This document shows positions 1 through 6,824 of a stretch of DNA of 9,565 nt, one piece after another. Within the stretch, counting starts at the first letter, position 1. Every line of letters begins with the position of its first letter. Location of the stretch: positions 1 to 9,565 of the forward strand of contig JAYVXS010000347.1 in the NCBI GenBank assembly GCA_043784965.1. Reading direction: 5' to 3'. The position numbers and the translations under genes were made by a program. The notes under the pieces are model-generated. The model made no database searches and was not told the DNA's origin. It saw only the letters and a program-made list of their open reading frames with translations. This DNA is from JAYTQQ01 sp043784965. GTDB taxonomy: Bacteria; Bdellovibrionota; Bdellovibrionia; Bdellovibrionales; JAMPXM01.

Positions 1-137
1 GAAATTTGCGGGTCTAAAAGCGTCGCAAAAACAGATTCGATTTGGCCGTCAATAAAGCGAACGGCTCCAATTTCAACTATTTGGTCTACGCCAGCCACAA
101 ATCCTGTAGTTTCTAAATCAAATGCTATAAATCTCAT
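1..137 (-). CDS. DEDDh-family (DnaQ-like) 3'-5' exonuclease, N-terminal fragment
   Basis: Only the first 45 codons lie in the window; the gene continues past the left edge. The N-terminus reads MRFIAFDLETTGF and then a QIVEIGAVRF segment, which is the Exo I motif of DnaQ-like exonucleases with the metal-binding Asp7 and Glu9 (D-x-E). Family members remove nucleotides from 3' ends as DNA polymerase III epsilon-type proofreaders or as RNase T/oligoribonuclease-like enzymes; with so little sequence the subtype cannot be named. The start is firm: the codon just before the ATG in this frame is a TAG stop. A run of seven G residues (143-149, read on the minus strand) sits 5 nt before the ATG and is the only Shine-Dalgarno candidate. 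Transcribed divergently from the ferredoxin gene. Confidence 0.85.
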   Translation of the reverse strand, partial: MRFIAFDLETTGFVAGVDQIVEIGAVRFIDGQIESVFATLLDPQI

Positions 138-365
138 CTAAGCCCCCCCGTTTGCTCCAATCTTGTCGAGCTCGATTCAGATTGCAATCAAAAGAAAGAA
201 CATCTATTAAATATTTGGGTTCCGGTACATAGCTTGGCAACGGGAGTTCAACGATAGAAAAGTTGCAAGTATATCGGAAGCCTTTGAAAAGACGAATTAA
301 AATTTAAAAAATGGCTCAGTTGTATCCTGTATGATACGGCCTCGGCCTGTTGAGGTATTTTCGGT
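138..365. other. Divergent intergenic region between exonuclease and ferredoxin genes
   Basis: This stretch should hold promoters for both divergent genes. On the plus strand a weak sigma-70-like pair is visible: TTGAAA at 284-289 and AAAAAT at 307-312 with 17 bp between. A short inverted repeat, GTATC/GATAC (322-326 and 333-337), lies downstream of it. Nothing here is strong enough to call a specific regulator site, and I see no convincing coding region. Confidence 0.3.
352..355 (+). promoter_or_regulatory. Ribosome-binding site fixing the TTG start of the ferredoxin gene
   Basis: GAGG at 352-355, 10 nt before the TTG at 366. A stop codon (TGA, 351-353) in the same frame closes the frame just upstream, so the TTG is the first usable start. 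The alternative ATG at 408 would remove the first beta strand of the ferredoxin fold. Confidence 0.6.
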
Positions 366-695
366 TTGGCAAAAAAAAAGTCTAAAGCTTCTGTTTTATT
401 CTTGCCGATGCAGGCAAATATTGAGATTGAGGGCGAAGAAAGCCTGTTGGAGCTAGCAATTAAGCACAAGGTCGAAATTGCCAACTCCTGCGGTGGAATG
501 GGCACTTGTGGAACCTGCCGCGTCGAAATCGAGAGTTCTATTGTCGATCTGCCGGTGCGCAACGAAATTGAGCAAGAGTTGGCGAGTGATCGTAATTTTA
601 AGCCAGAGCTTCGCCTGGCCTGTCAGCTCGCGCCTCAGGCTGGCTTGATCGCACGTATTTGTTTGATCTTAGCAGAAGAGCCAGGCGAACCATAA
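366..695 (+). CDS. 2Fe-2S ferredoxin (CX5CX2C type)
   Basis: This 109-residue soluble protein should be a one-electron carrier in the cytoplasm; its partner cannot be told from the neighbours. The four cluster ligands are Cys42, Cys48, Cys51 and Cys86, spaced CX5CX2C-X34-C, as in adrenodoxin-like and related bacterial ferredoxins rather than the CX4CX2C plant type. The GGMGTCGTCRVE loop and the late RLACQ motif are typical of the family. Translation is predicted from TTG, because residues 8-14 (ASVLFLP) form the expected first beta strand and a GAGG lies upstream. Nine consecutive A residues follow the start codon (371-379), a possible slippage tract that encodes the Lys-rich N-terminus. The stop is 7 bp from the stop of the convergent aspartokinase gene. 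The family call is solid; the physiological role is unknown. Confidence 0.88.
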   Translation: MAKKKSKASVLFLPMQANIEIEGEESLLELAIKHKVEIANSCGGMGTCGTCRVEIESSIVDLPVRNEIEQELASDRNFKPELRLACQLAPQAGLIARICLILAEEPGEP

Positions 696-702
696 GCTGG
701 CG

Positions 703-1932
703 CTAGAGGGCATCTTTCTTTGGCAAGCTACCATCTCGCATCTCGTGCACGCTGTGAATCGTTCGATCGCGCTCTTTGGCATCGATAATCACGGATAGGC
801 TCATGGCGCTGAGAAGTAGTTTGTAAATTTGAATATTTTTTCTTGCAAGATGACTGCAGATTTCATCAGGTAAGTTTGATGCGTATGAGCCTTTGCAGGT
901 GACGCTGACACTTGAGAGTTCGGTGCTTTCAAATTTTGCTTTTTTAGACGTTTGGCAAGCCTGCATTATTGAATTGAGATGTTCATTGGGTGCGGTAACT
1001 AAAATTGCAAATGCTGTGAGGCGCTTTTCAGTATCTAAAATTTGCGGAGAGGGTAGCGCGGACTCGCGCAAAATACTGAAAAACTCCTGAACGGCTGAGT
1101 TGAGATCGGACTTTGCAATTTCAATCCACCGGACTTCTTTGTGAGAGTTAACTGATAAAATTCGAGCTTGTTCAAACATGGCAGCTTCTCCGTCTATGAT
1201 CGTTGATTTACCTTCGCCGTCATCGTGGGCCAGGGCGATTTTTAGCGGTACCTTTAAAAGATATGCGAGCTCTACACTTCGATAATGTAATACTTTAGCC
1301 CCCCAGAAAGTCATGTCGAGAAGTTGTAAATAGTGAAGTTGTGAAAGAAGAATGGCGTCAGGTATTAAATGGGGATCTGCAGAATAGACGCCAGCTACCT
1401 CTTTGAGAATTTCACAACGTTCCGCCTTAAAATATGCGGCAAGAGCGACAGCCGTAGTATCTGATCCTCCGCGACCCAGCGTGGTGATTTCTTTGGTTGA
1501 AGGTGAAACGCCTTGAAAGCCTGCGATGACGACAACACTATTCTTGTTTAGTTCAGACTCAATTCGCATCGGTTTGATATCAATGATACGAGCTGACGAA
1601 TGGGCATCGTCGGTGAGCACCCCAGCCTGACTTCCGGTGAGACTGATCGCCTTACAACTGCGATCATTAATCGCCATACTCATAAGCGACATTGAAACTC
1701 TCTCGCCTGTTGACACAAGCATATCGAGTTCGCGTCGATTTGGATGTGGGCTAACCTGATAGGCGAGGTTGATCAAATTGTCTGTTGCTTGCCCCATCGC
1801 ACTTACAACAATGATCAGTGCATAGTCGCCAGAGTGAAGACTACTTATTTTTGCGGCGATGTCTCTTATTTGATTGGCTTCAGCTAAGCTAGCGCCACCA
1901 TATTTTTGAACTAGAAGTTTTGGTTTTTTCAT
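703..1932 (-). CDS. Aspartokinase (aspartate kinase), lysC-like
   Basis: The predicted enzyme phosphorylates L-aspartate with ATP, the first step towards lysine/diaminopimelate, threonine and methionine. The kinase domain covers about residues 1-240: K10-YGGAS (nucleotide/substrate loop, usually KFGGTS), STGER at 74-78, SLTGSQAG near 97-104, AGFQG at 137-141, TLGRGGSDTT at 151-160 and GAKVLHYRSVE at 211-221, where the common HPRSVE proline is Tyr217. Length 409 is normal for a monofunctional enzyme with two C-terminal ACT repeats. The first ACT repeat (about 265-320) is hard to recognise; the second (about 340-397, with SLSVIIDAKERDRTIHSVHE) is clearer. The usual allosteric amino-acid site may therefore be altered. 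It starts 17 bp after the transglycosylase stop, so the two are probably co-transcribed. No strong Shine-Dalgarno is visible. Confidence 0.92.
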   Translation of the reverse strand: MKKPKLLVQKYGGASLAEANQIRDIAAKISSLHSGDYALIIVVSAMGQATDNLINLAYQVSPHPNRRELDMLVSTGERVSMSLMSMAINDRSCKAISLTGSQAGVLTDDAHSSARIIDIKPMRIESELNKNSVVVIAGFQGVSPSTKEITTLGRGGSDTTAVALAAYFKAERCEILKEVAGVYSADPHLIPDAILLSQLHYLQLLDMTFWGAKVLHYRSVELAYLLKVPLKIALAHDDGEGKSTIIDGEAAMFEQARILSVNSHKEVRWIEIAKSDLNSAVQEFFSILRESALPSPQILDTEKRLTAFAILVTAPNEHLNSIMQACQTSKKAKFESTELSSVSVTCKGSYASNLPDEICSHLARKNIQIYKLLLSAMSLSVIIDAKERDRTIHSVHEMRDGSLPKKDAL

Positions 1933-1949
1933 GTGGTCAATCCGGACAT

Positions 1950-3101
1950 TTAGTTTGGTCTGCTGGGCAGTTTTGCTTTCACATAGTCCGATACTGCAAC
2001 CATCGATCCTTTTGGAATGCGAATCAGGTGATTGGCTACGCCGCGCGGAACATAACCATGAGTTAGTTCGGGATTGAGTTCCTTTAAGTGCTTTGCGCTC
2101 ACCCCGAGATGTGCAGCCAGCCTCTCAAGATCTGTGCCGCCAGGAATATGAAAATATTCAAATGACTCTGGTAGATGATACTCAATGTCGCGAAAACCAT
2201 AAAGGGCAGGTGCTTTTGCAATTAACATTGCCGCCAAAACTTTGGGTACATAATTTTTCGTTTCGTCAGATAGCAGCCCCATGTCTGCAAGAGTCCAAAA
2301 GTTATTGGTTCGATGGCGTTGAATTAATTTCTTAACTCGTGATTCACCCATATTGTAACTAGCAGCAACCAAATACCAACTGCCAAAAATTTTGTAAAGA
2401 TCGGTCATATACCAAATCGCAGCTTGAGTGCTTTTAAAAAAGTCACGTCGCTCGTCTAGCCACCAGTTCGTATGTAGTCCATACTGATTACCAGTCGGCG
2501 CCATAAACTGCCAAATCCCGACCGCACTCGCCGAGCTCTCTGCTCTCGGTGAAAAGCCACTTTCAATCATTGCGAGATACGCCAAATCCTGTGGGAGCCC
2601 CGCTTGCGCTAGATCCGACTGAATATTTGGCAGATAGCGAGAAGATCTTTCTAGCCATTTTCGAAAAGTCATTCGGCCTACGGTTTGAAAGTACTTAATC
2701 CATTTTCGAACGCTTGTATTATAAGTAACTGGAATATCAAAGATCAGGCTATTTTCGCTATCGTCCGAAATTTGCACTTTTGTTCCATCAATATGTTTTG
2801 TGGATTTTTTCAAAGGCTTATCTAATGCCTTGGTATTTACCAGCTGAGATTTCGGAGTAATAGGTTCGTCTCCCAAGACAGTAATGTTTTTAAAAATAGC
2901 AATTCCGTGATTGGCTACTACAGTTGGGAGGAGTTTCACCTCGGGCGGCAATTCATTTAGATAGAGATAGTTCAGCTCTGTTAAGATCTCTTTTCTCGAC
3001 TGTTGAATACTCGCCAAGACCGGATGAGGATGCAAAACGCAAGTGGCCGCAGTGACCAGTAGAATAATTTGATGGAGTTTCCGGAGGTGACAACAAAGCA
3101 T
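1950..3101 (-). CDS. MltD-like lytic murein transglycosylase with C-terminal LysM-like domain
   Basis: An exported enzyme of the SLT/GH23 fold, expected to cleave the MurNAc-GlcNAc bond of peptidoglycan in the periplasm and leave 1,6-anhydro ends. The N-terminus has a basic patch and hydrophobic stretch with a probable signal peptidase I site after VLA (about residue 30); Cys21 lies in the segment but does not form a good lipobox. Residues 31-150 are a poorly conserved spacer. The SLT domain spans about 160-300: MIESGF with catalytic Glu180, GIWQFM at 195-200, DERRD at 216-220, AASYNMGE at 246-253 and ETKNYVPK at 280-287. Residues 316-365 (GGTDLERLAAHLGV through LIRIPKG) form one LysM-like glycan-binding repeat; E. 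coli MltD has two. It is transcribed divergently from flgF, so it might help open murein for the flagellar rod, but this is inference. Confidence 0.9.
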   Translation of the reverse strand: MLCCHLRKLHQIILLVTAATCVLHPHPVLASIQQSRKEILTELNYLYLNELPPEVKLLPTVVANHGIAIFKNITVLGDEPITPKSQLVNTKALDKPLKKSTKHIDGTKVQISDDSENSLIFDIPVTYNTSVRKWIKYFQTVGRMTFRKWLERSSRYLPNIQSDLAQAGLPQDLAYLAMIESGFSPRAESSASAVGIWQFMAPTGNQYGLHTNWWLDERRDFFKSTQAAIWYMTDLYKIFGSWYLVAASYNMGESRVKKLIQRHRTNNFWTLADMGLLSDETKNYVPKVLAAMLIAKAPALYGFRDIEYHLPESFEYFHIPGGTDLERLAAHLGVSAKHLKELNPELTHGYVPRGVANHLIRIPKGSMVAVSDYVKAKLPSRPN

Positions 3102-3400
3102 TCTTCTATTCTAGACAATTGGAAGGCTAGAGGGTGGTCCAGAATTGAATTGCTATCCTTTTGACTAGTGGCCGGCTTGACGGTCAGTCAGGAGCTTGAC
3201 GCAAATTCTCAAAGACAAAATTTTTAGTCACTCGACTTTTTGATGGGTGAAAAGTCAAATTTCTATGAGCCTTCGGTAAAATTTCAATTCACTTGAGGCT
3301 AAATTTGTTTTGATCGAAAAAAATAGATCAAAGTCGAGTCGGTGAAAATTCAAAAGAAAAATATTAAGCTGCTGGCACATGACTTGCTCAGTCTATTTGC
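3102..3400. promoter_or_regulatory. Divergent control region with inverted repeats upstream of flgF
   Basis: Three inverted repeats are visible. (a) GACTTTT at 3234-3240 with AAAAGTC at 3250-3256. (b) TTTGATC at 3309-3315 with GATCAAA at 3326-3332. (c) A wide 10-bp pair, ACTCGACTTT at 3230-3239 and AAAGTCGAGT at 3330-3339, which links the two sites. They lie about 65 to 170 bp upstream of the predicted sigma-54 start, the distance at which NtrC/FlrC-type activators usually bind. They are candidate activator sites; the pairing is seen directly, the role is inferred. No clear promoter for the minus-strand transglycosylase gene could be chosen. Confidence 0.45.
3373..3388 (+). promoter_or_regulatory. 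Sigma-54 (RpoN) -24/-12 promoter of the flgF operon
   Basis: TGGCAC, five bases, then TTGCT (3373-3388). The invariant GG (3374-3375) and GC (3386-3387) are exactly 10 bp apart, matching the RpoN consensus TGGCAC-N5-TTGCA/T at all key bases. The expected transcription start, 12 bp after the -12 base, is about 3399, two bases before the flgF ATG. Confidence 0.85.
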
Positions 3401-4216
3401 ATGAGCAAAGGTATATACACTGCAGTTAGCGGAGCGATGGCACAAACTCAAAAGCTGGAGACGATTGCCAATAATCTAGCAAATGTTAACACCCCAGGCT
3501 TTAAGAGGGACAGTCAAATATTCAAAGAGTATTTAACCGCTTATGAGAAAGAACCGAGCGTGGTTCAGGTCCCCAGAATTCCGGCTAGTATTGAAAGTTT
3601 TTACGATATGCAGGGTGGTGATAAGTCATTCGTCGATACCGCCGGCACCTATACTGACTTTCAACAGGGCTTTTTAAAGCAAACGGGTAATCCGTTGGAT
3701 ATCGGTATTGAAGGAAAAGGATTTTTTGAAGTGCTCACTCCAGATGGCGTAAAGCTAACTCGCTCAGGCAATTTCTCATTGGATAGTGAGGGTCGAATTG
3801 TCACCAAACAAGGCTATCCTGTATTAAAGGATGGCGGTCTAGGAGCGGATCCTCAATCTAGGATCATCAAAACCAACGGCGCTAAACTTACGGTTTCCCC
3901 ACAGGGCGAAATTTTTGAAGGCGCAGAAAATCACGGAAAAATTGCAATCCTTGATGTTGGAAATCGCGATAGCCTCCTTAAGACTGGAAGTGGTTTGTTC
4001 GGATTCAAAGACAATTTGGATGCAAAAATGACTTTGGCTACGGACTCCGTCATTCATCAGGGTACGCTCGAGGCGAGTAACGTTAATACTGTTCGAGAAA
4101 TGACAGACATGATCACCGCCACTCGAACTTTTGAGAGTACCCAAAAGGCAATTCAGGCCTACGACGAAATGCAAAAGAGATTAGTAAATGATGTTCCGAA
4201 ATTGGCTCAGGGTTAA
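3401..4216 (+). CDS. flgF: Flagellar basal-body rod protein FlgF
   Basis: A proximal-rod subunit of the flagellar axial family, exported by the flagellar type III system and assembled in the periplasm. The N-terminus MSKGIYTAVSGAMAQ with IANNLANVNTPGFKRD is the conserved rod/hook N-terminal motif; residues 85-160 (NPLDIGIEGKGFFEV, TRSGNFSLDSEGRIVT) are the FlgE/F/G central fold; the C-terminus (LEASNVNTVREMTDMI, then TFESTQKAIQAYDEM) is the matching amphipathic helix. Its 271 residues are usual for FlgF. It lies directly before flgG as in most flagellar operons. The start matches the family and no alternative fits, but there is no Shine-Dalgarno: a sigma-54 promoter 12 bp upstream leaves almost no leader, so initiation is probably leaderless. 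First gene of the operon. Confidence 0.95.
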   Translation: MSKGIYTAVSGAMAQTQKLETIANNLANVNTPGFKRDSQIFKEYLTAYEKEPSVVQVPRIPASIESFYDMQGGDKSFVDTAGTYTDFQQGFLKQTGNPLDIGIEGKGFFEVLTPDGVKLTRSGNFSLDSEGRIVTKQGYPVLKDGGLGADPQSRIIKTNGAKLTVSPQGEIFEGAENHGKIAILDVGNRDSLLKTGSGLFGFKDNLDAKMTLATDSVIHQGTLEASNVNTVREMTDMITATRTFESTQKAIQAYDEMQKRLVNDVPKLAQG

Positions 4217-4237
4217 GGATAGATTGAAACTATAAAC

Positions 4238-4242
4238 AAGGA
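4238..4242 (+). promoter_or_regulatory. Ribosome-binding site of flgG
   Basis: AAGGA, 6 nt before the ATG at 4249. It favours this ATG over the in-frame TTG at 4243, which would sit directly against the AAGGA. Confidence 0.7.
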
Positions 4243-4248
4243 TTGTTT

Positions 4249-5034
4249 ATGCTCAAAGCTTTGAATACTGCGGCAACTGGCATGGCAGCGCAACAAACTA
4301 ATATGGATGTTATCGCAAATAACTTGGCTAACGTTTCGAGTAACGGTTTCAAGAGATCACGCGCGGAATTTGAAGATTTAATGTATCAAACTCAGAAAGA
4401 GCCGGGGGCAGCAAGTGGCCTAAATGCGGTTTCTCCGACGGGAGTGCAAACAGGATTGGGTGTACGGACCGCTTCTGTGCAAAAAGATTTTGAGATAGGC
4501 TCCGTGAAAGCGACCAAGAATCCGCTAGATCTATCAATTGGTGGTAACGGATTTTTTGCAGTTCAAACGAGTGACGGACAAATAGCCTATACTCGTGATG
4601 GTTCATTTAAAAAAGATCCGAACGGTAAAATTGTTGATCGAAATGGCAACTCCCTTCAGCCAGAAATTACCATTCCGCCAAATGCTGCCGGCATTGAAAT
4701 TTCGCCAAATGGGCAAGTACAGGTGGTGCTCGGCAATTCCATAACGCCACAAAGTGTTGGGCAAATTCAGGTCGTCAATTTCGTAAATCCAGCAGGCTTA
4801 AAATCAATGGGTAAAAATCTGTTTATGCCCTCACAAGCCAGTGGTGTTGCTCAACAGGGCGTTCCCGGCCAGAATGGACTAGGTGCAATTTCGCAAGGTG
4901 AGCTTGAGACTAGTAACGTAAATATCGTTGATGAAATGGTAAATATGATCACCGCACAAAGAGCCTACGAGACAAACTCAAAAGTGATTCAAGCGTCAGA
5001 TCAAATGCTTCAATACATGAATAATTTGAGGTAA
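4249..5034 (+). CDS. flgG: Flagellar distal rod protein FlgG
   Basis: The main subunit of the distal rod, the drive shaft that crosses peptidoglycan and the P and L rings. From ATG at 4249 it is 261 residues, the standard FlgG length. MLKALNTAATGMAAQQTN plus IANNLANVSSNGFKRSRAEF is the FlgG N-terminus. The segment YQTQKEPGAASG...GVQTGLGVRT (about 44-75) corresponds to the FlgG-specific insert that makes the distal rod straight and rigid. The centre has NPLDLSIGGNGFFAVQ and YTRDGSF; the C-terminus has LETSNVNIVDEMVNMITAQRAYE, conserved across rod and hook proteins. It follows flgF by 32 bp with its own AAGGA site. No anomalies. Confidence 0.96.
   Translation: MLKALNTAATGMAAQQTNMDVIANNLANVSSNGFKRSRAEFEDLMYQTQKEPGAASGLNAVSPTGVQTGLGVRTASVQKDFEIGSVKATKNPLDLSIGGNGFFAVQTSDGQIAYTRDGSFKKDPNGKIVDRNGNSLQPEITIPPNAAGIEISPNGQVQVVLGNSITPQSVGQIQVVNFVNPAGLKSMGKNLFMPSQASGVAQQGVPGQNGLGAISQGELETSNVNIVDEMVNMITAQRAYETNSKVIQASDQMLQYMNNLR
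5028..5031 (+). promoter_or_regulatory. Ribosome-binding site of flgA inside the end of flgG
   Basis: GAGG overlaps the last sense codon of flgG, 9 nt before the flgA TTG. Its position suggests that flgA translation depends on ribosomes finishing flgG. It supports TTG at 5041 as the start, which also keeps the signal peptide. Confidence 0.6.
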
Positions 5035-5040
5035 TAGAAA

Positions 5041-6009
5041 TTGATTAAACTACTTCTAATAATTTTGTTAAGTGGCCATATTGCGGTTGCCGAATCCATT
5101 GTCGGAATGGCGCCAGTTCGTCGCATCTCAGTCAGGGCCGAATCTCGAATTGGAAATCAAAAATTAGTTCATCTTGAAGACATCGCAGAATTTTCCGGAT
5201 TTGATTGGCAGAGCCTCTCCAATGTTAAATCCCTTGAAATAATTGATACACCTATTATTGGTGACAAAAGACGCTTTACAAATATTGGATTTGCACAAAT
5301 TTTACGCGCCAAACTTAATTCTTTTGAGGATGCAAATAGAATTGTGCTGAACATTCCCAGTGAAGTCCTGATCAGCCGCAAAAGTGCAAAATTAGAGACG
5401 ACGGAAATTGAAAGCGAATTAATGAGTCGTTTAAAAAAGCAATGCTTGAACTGTGATTATGAAATCACCAATCTAATTTTGCCAATTATTAATCAGGATC
5501 TTTCAAATGGCTCCAGCTGGAGAATCAAAATTGAAAATCAAGCACCGAAGGGTTCATTCTCGATTCCACTAGAGGTAAGTAATGATGATGGGACCAGAAG
5601 GCTCTATTGGCTCGCCGGCAATATTAGGGTTCACCAATTGGTGCCAGTCGCTAAACACAATATCAATAGCGGTGAAAACGTTAAGGATGATGATTTCTAT
5701 TTCGATAAAAGAGAAATTACCTATGTAAATGACAATATTGCATCTGCTGATGAATTAAAAGTCGCGGTTGCTGGCCGCAATATTTTGGCAAATCAAATCA
5801 TTGGGGCTTCGAGTATTCATAAGCCCAGTGTCGTACGAATTGGTGAGACGGTTAAAGTTTTTATTGGTGAAGATGGCTGGCAGGTTTCACTAGATGGAGT
5901 TGCGCAACAAAACGCCTTCAAGGGCGACTTGGTTAAAGTCAAAATCCTACGTTCACAAAAAATAATTTCGGGCATTGCAACTGAAAAGGGAATGGTGGAA
6001 ATCCGATGA
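5041..6009 (+). CDS. flgA: Flagellar P-ring assembly chaperone FlgA
   Basis: A periplasmic chaperone needed for FlgI to assemble into the P ring around the rod. Translation starts at TTG and gives a short Sec signal peptide (MIKLLLIILLSGHIAVA, cleavage after AVA near residue 18). Residues 19-190 are the variable N-terminal domain, with a Cys pair at about 134 and 137. The C-terminal SAF domain begins near residue 200 (LVPVAKHNINSGENVKDDDF, then VAGRNILANQII) and is followed by the beta-barrel end VRIGETVKVFIGEDGW...GDLVKVKILRSQKIISGIA, the conserved FlgA tail. At 322 residues it is longer than the enteric protein (about 220), mostly in the N-terminal part. The last codons overlap the flgH ATG (ATGA). 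Confidence 0.92.
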   Translation: MIKLLLIILLSGHIAVAESIVGMAPVRRISVRAESRIGNQKLVHLEDIAEFSGFDWQSLSNVKSLEIIDTPIIGDKRRFTNIGFAQILRAKLNSFEDANRIVLNIPSEVLISRKSAKLETTEIESELMSRLKKQCLNCDYEITNLILPIINQDLSNGSSWRIKIENQAPKGSFSIPLEVSNDDGTRRLYWLAGNIRVHQLVPVAKHNINSGENVKDDDFYFDKREITYVNDNIASADELKVAVAGRNILANQIIGASSIHKPSVVRIGETVKVFIGEDGWQVSLDGVAQQNAFKGDLVKVKILRSQKIISGIATEKGMVEIR

Positions 6010-6824
6010 TTTTAGGGTCTACTCTTTGCCAATTTATTGTGAGCATCATGCTTGCCACCCTAATTTCAGGCTGTGCAAGTATTAACAAGAAAATTCGTGC
6101 GGCCTTTGGCAAAGATGATCCTCAAGCCCAAGTTGAAAGACGGGGAGAGTTGGCAACAAAATTTTCAAAACAAGATAATTTGAAGGCTTCAACCGCAAGA
6201 AAGTATCGCATGACCAAAAATCGCATGGAAGAAGAGGCGGGTCTTGCTTCAAATGCTGGATCTCTTTGGATGATGGAAGGTCAGAGTGCATATCTGTTCT
6301 CTCCCAATACCGTTCGACTCATTGGAGATATGCTAAACGTCAAACTTGAGGGTGCCCCACAAAAGCAATTGCAAACTAAGGTGCATGTAATTGCGAAATT
6401 ATTAGATAAGATCGATCGTCCCGATACGCTCCTGTCTCGGGCGCCAGCTGCGCAGGGAGCTAATCCATCTACGGCTGCGAGCCCTACGGCGCCAGCGGCG
6501 GGAGCTCCTCCCGCCAATACTCCTGCGGCAGTAGCCGCGGCGGCCGCAGCCGCAGCAGCGCCACCTGGGGGCGAAGAAGTCCCAGCTAAGACTGATTCTA
6601 AATTTGATGTACAAATGATCCCGACAAGGATCACTGAAATTTTAAAGGATGGCAGTTATCGGGTAAAGGGTTTGCAAGCCTTTATGATTGGTAAACGTGA
6701 ATACAAGGTCATTGTAACTGGTATCGTGCGTCCTGAAGATTTCAATGATGAGGGTATTGCCGCCAGCAAGCTTCTGGATTCGCAGTTTGATATCGTGAAT
6801 ACAAAGAAGGCACAGAGCTTATGA
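6006..6824 (+). CDS. flgH: Flagellar L-ring lipoprotein FlgH, divergent, with an Ala/Pro-rich insert
   Basis: An outer-membrane lipoprotein that forms the L ring bushing of the flagellum. The signal peptide ends in the lipobox LISGC, so Cys23 should be lipidated. The family core is NAGSLWMMEGQSAYLFSP (about 83-100), followed by VRLIGDMLNVKLEG (GDMLNV replaces the usual GDIVTV/GDILTV). The C-terminal core is LKDGSYRVKGLQAFMIGKREYKVIVTGIVRPEDFND (about 213-248). Residues 146-195 form a low-complexity Ala/Pro insert with a run of nine Ala (177-185). The protein ends soon after LLDSQFDIVN, lacking the usual YVG-G tail of enteric FlgH. GGTGGA lies 6 nt before the ATG; the start overlaps the flgA stop and the stop overlaps the flgI ATG, so translation is probably coupled on both sides. 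Position between flgA and flgI supports the call. Confidence 0.9.
   Translation: MILGSTLCQFIVSIMLATLISGCASINKKIRAAFGKDDPQAQVERRGELATKFSKQDNLKASTARKYRMTKNRMEEEAGLASNAGSLWMMEGQSAYLFSPNTVRLIGDMLNVKLEGAPQKQLQTKVHVIAKLLDKIDRPDTLLSRAPAAQGANPSTAASPTAPAAGAPPANTPAAVAAAAAAAAAPPGGEEVPAKTDSKFDVQMIPTRITEILKDGSYRVKGLQAFMIGKREYKVIVTGIVRPEDFNDEGIAASKLLDSQFDIVNTKKAQSL
6441..6590 (+). repeat. Low-complexity, GC-rich tract encoding an Ala/Pro linker in FlgH
   Basis: Codons 146-195 of flgH are mostly GCN and CCN and form a clear GC peak between ordinary AT-richer flanks. They split the two conserved FlgH segments and end in PPGGEEVPAK. The tract looks like an expanded, probably disordered linker; the imperfect GCG/GCC/GCA runs could expand or contract by slippage. 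Confidence 0.75.

Noticed and set aside
248..562. Minus-strand 104-codon open frame opposite the ferredoxin
   Set aside because: It is antisense to the ferredoxin Cys motifs, has low-complexity composition and no recognisable domain; a shadow frame.
4243..4248. TTG start two codons upstream of the flgG ATG
   Set aside because: It directly abuts the AAGGA site with no spacing, and MLKALNTAATG from the ATG at 4249 matches the standard FlgG N-terminus and length.
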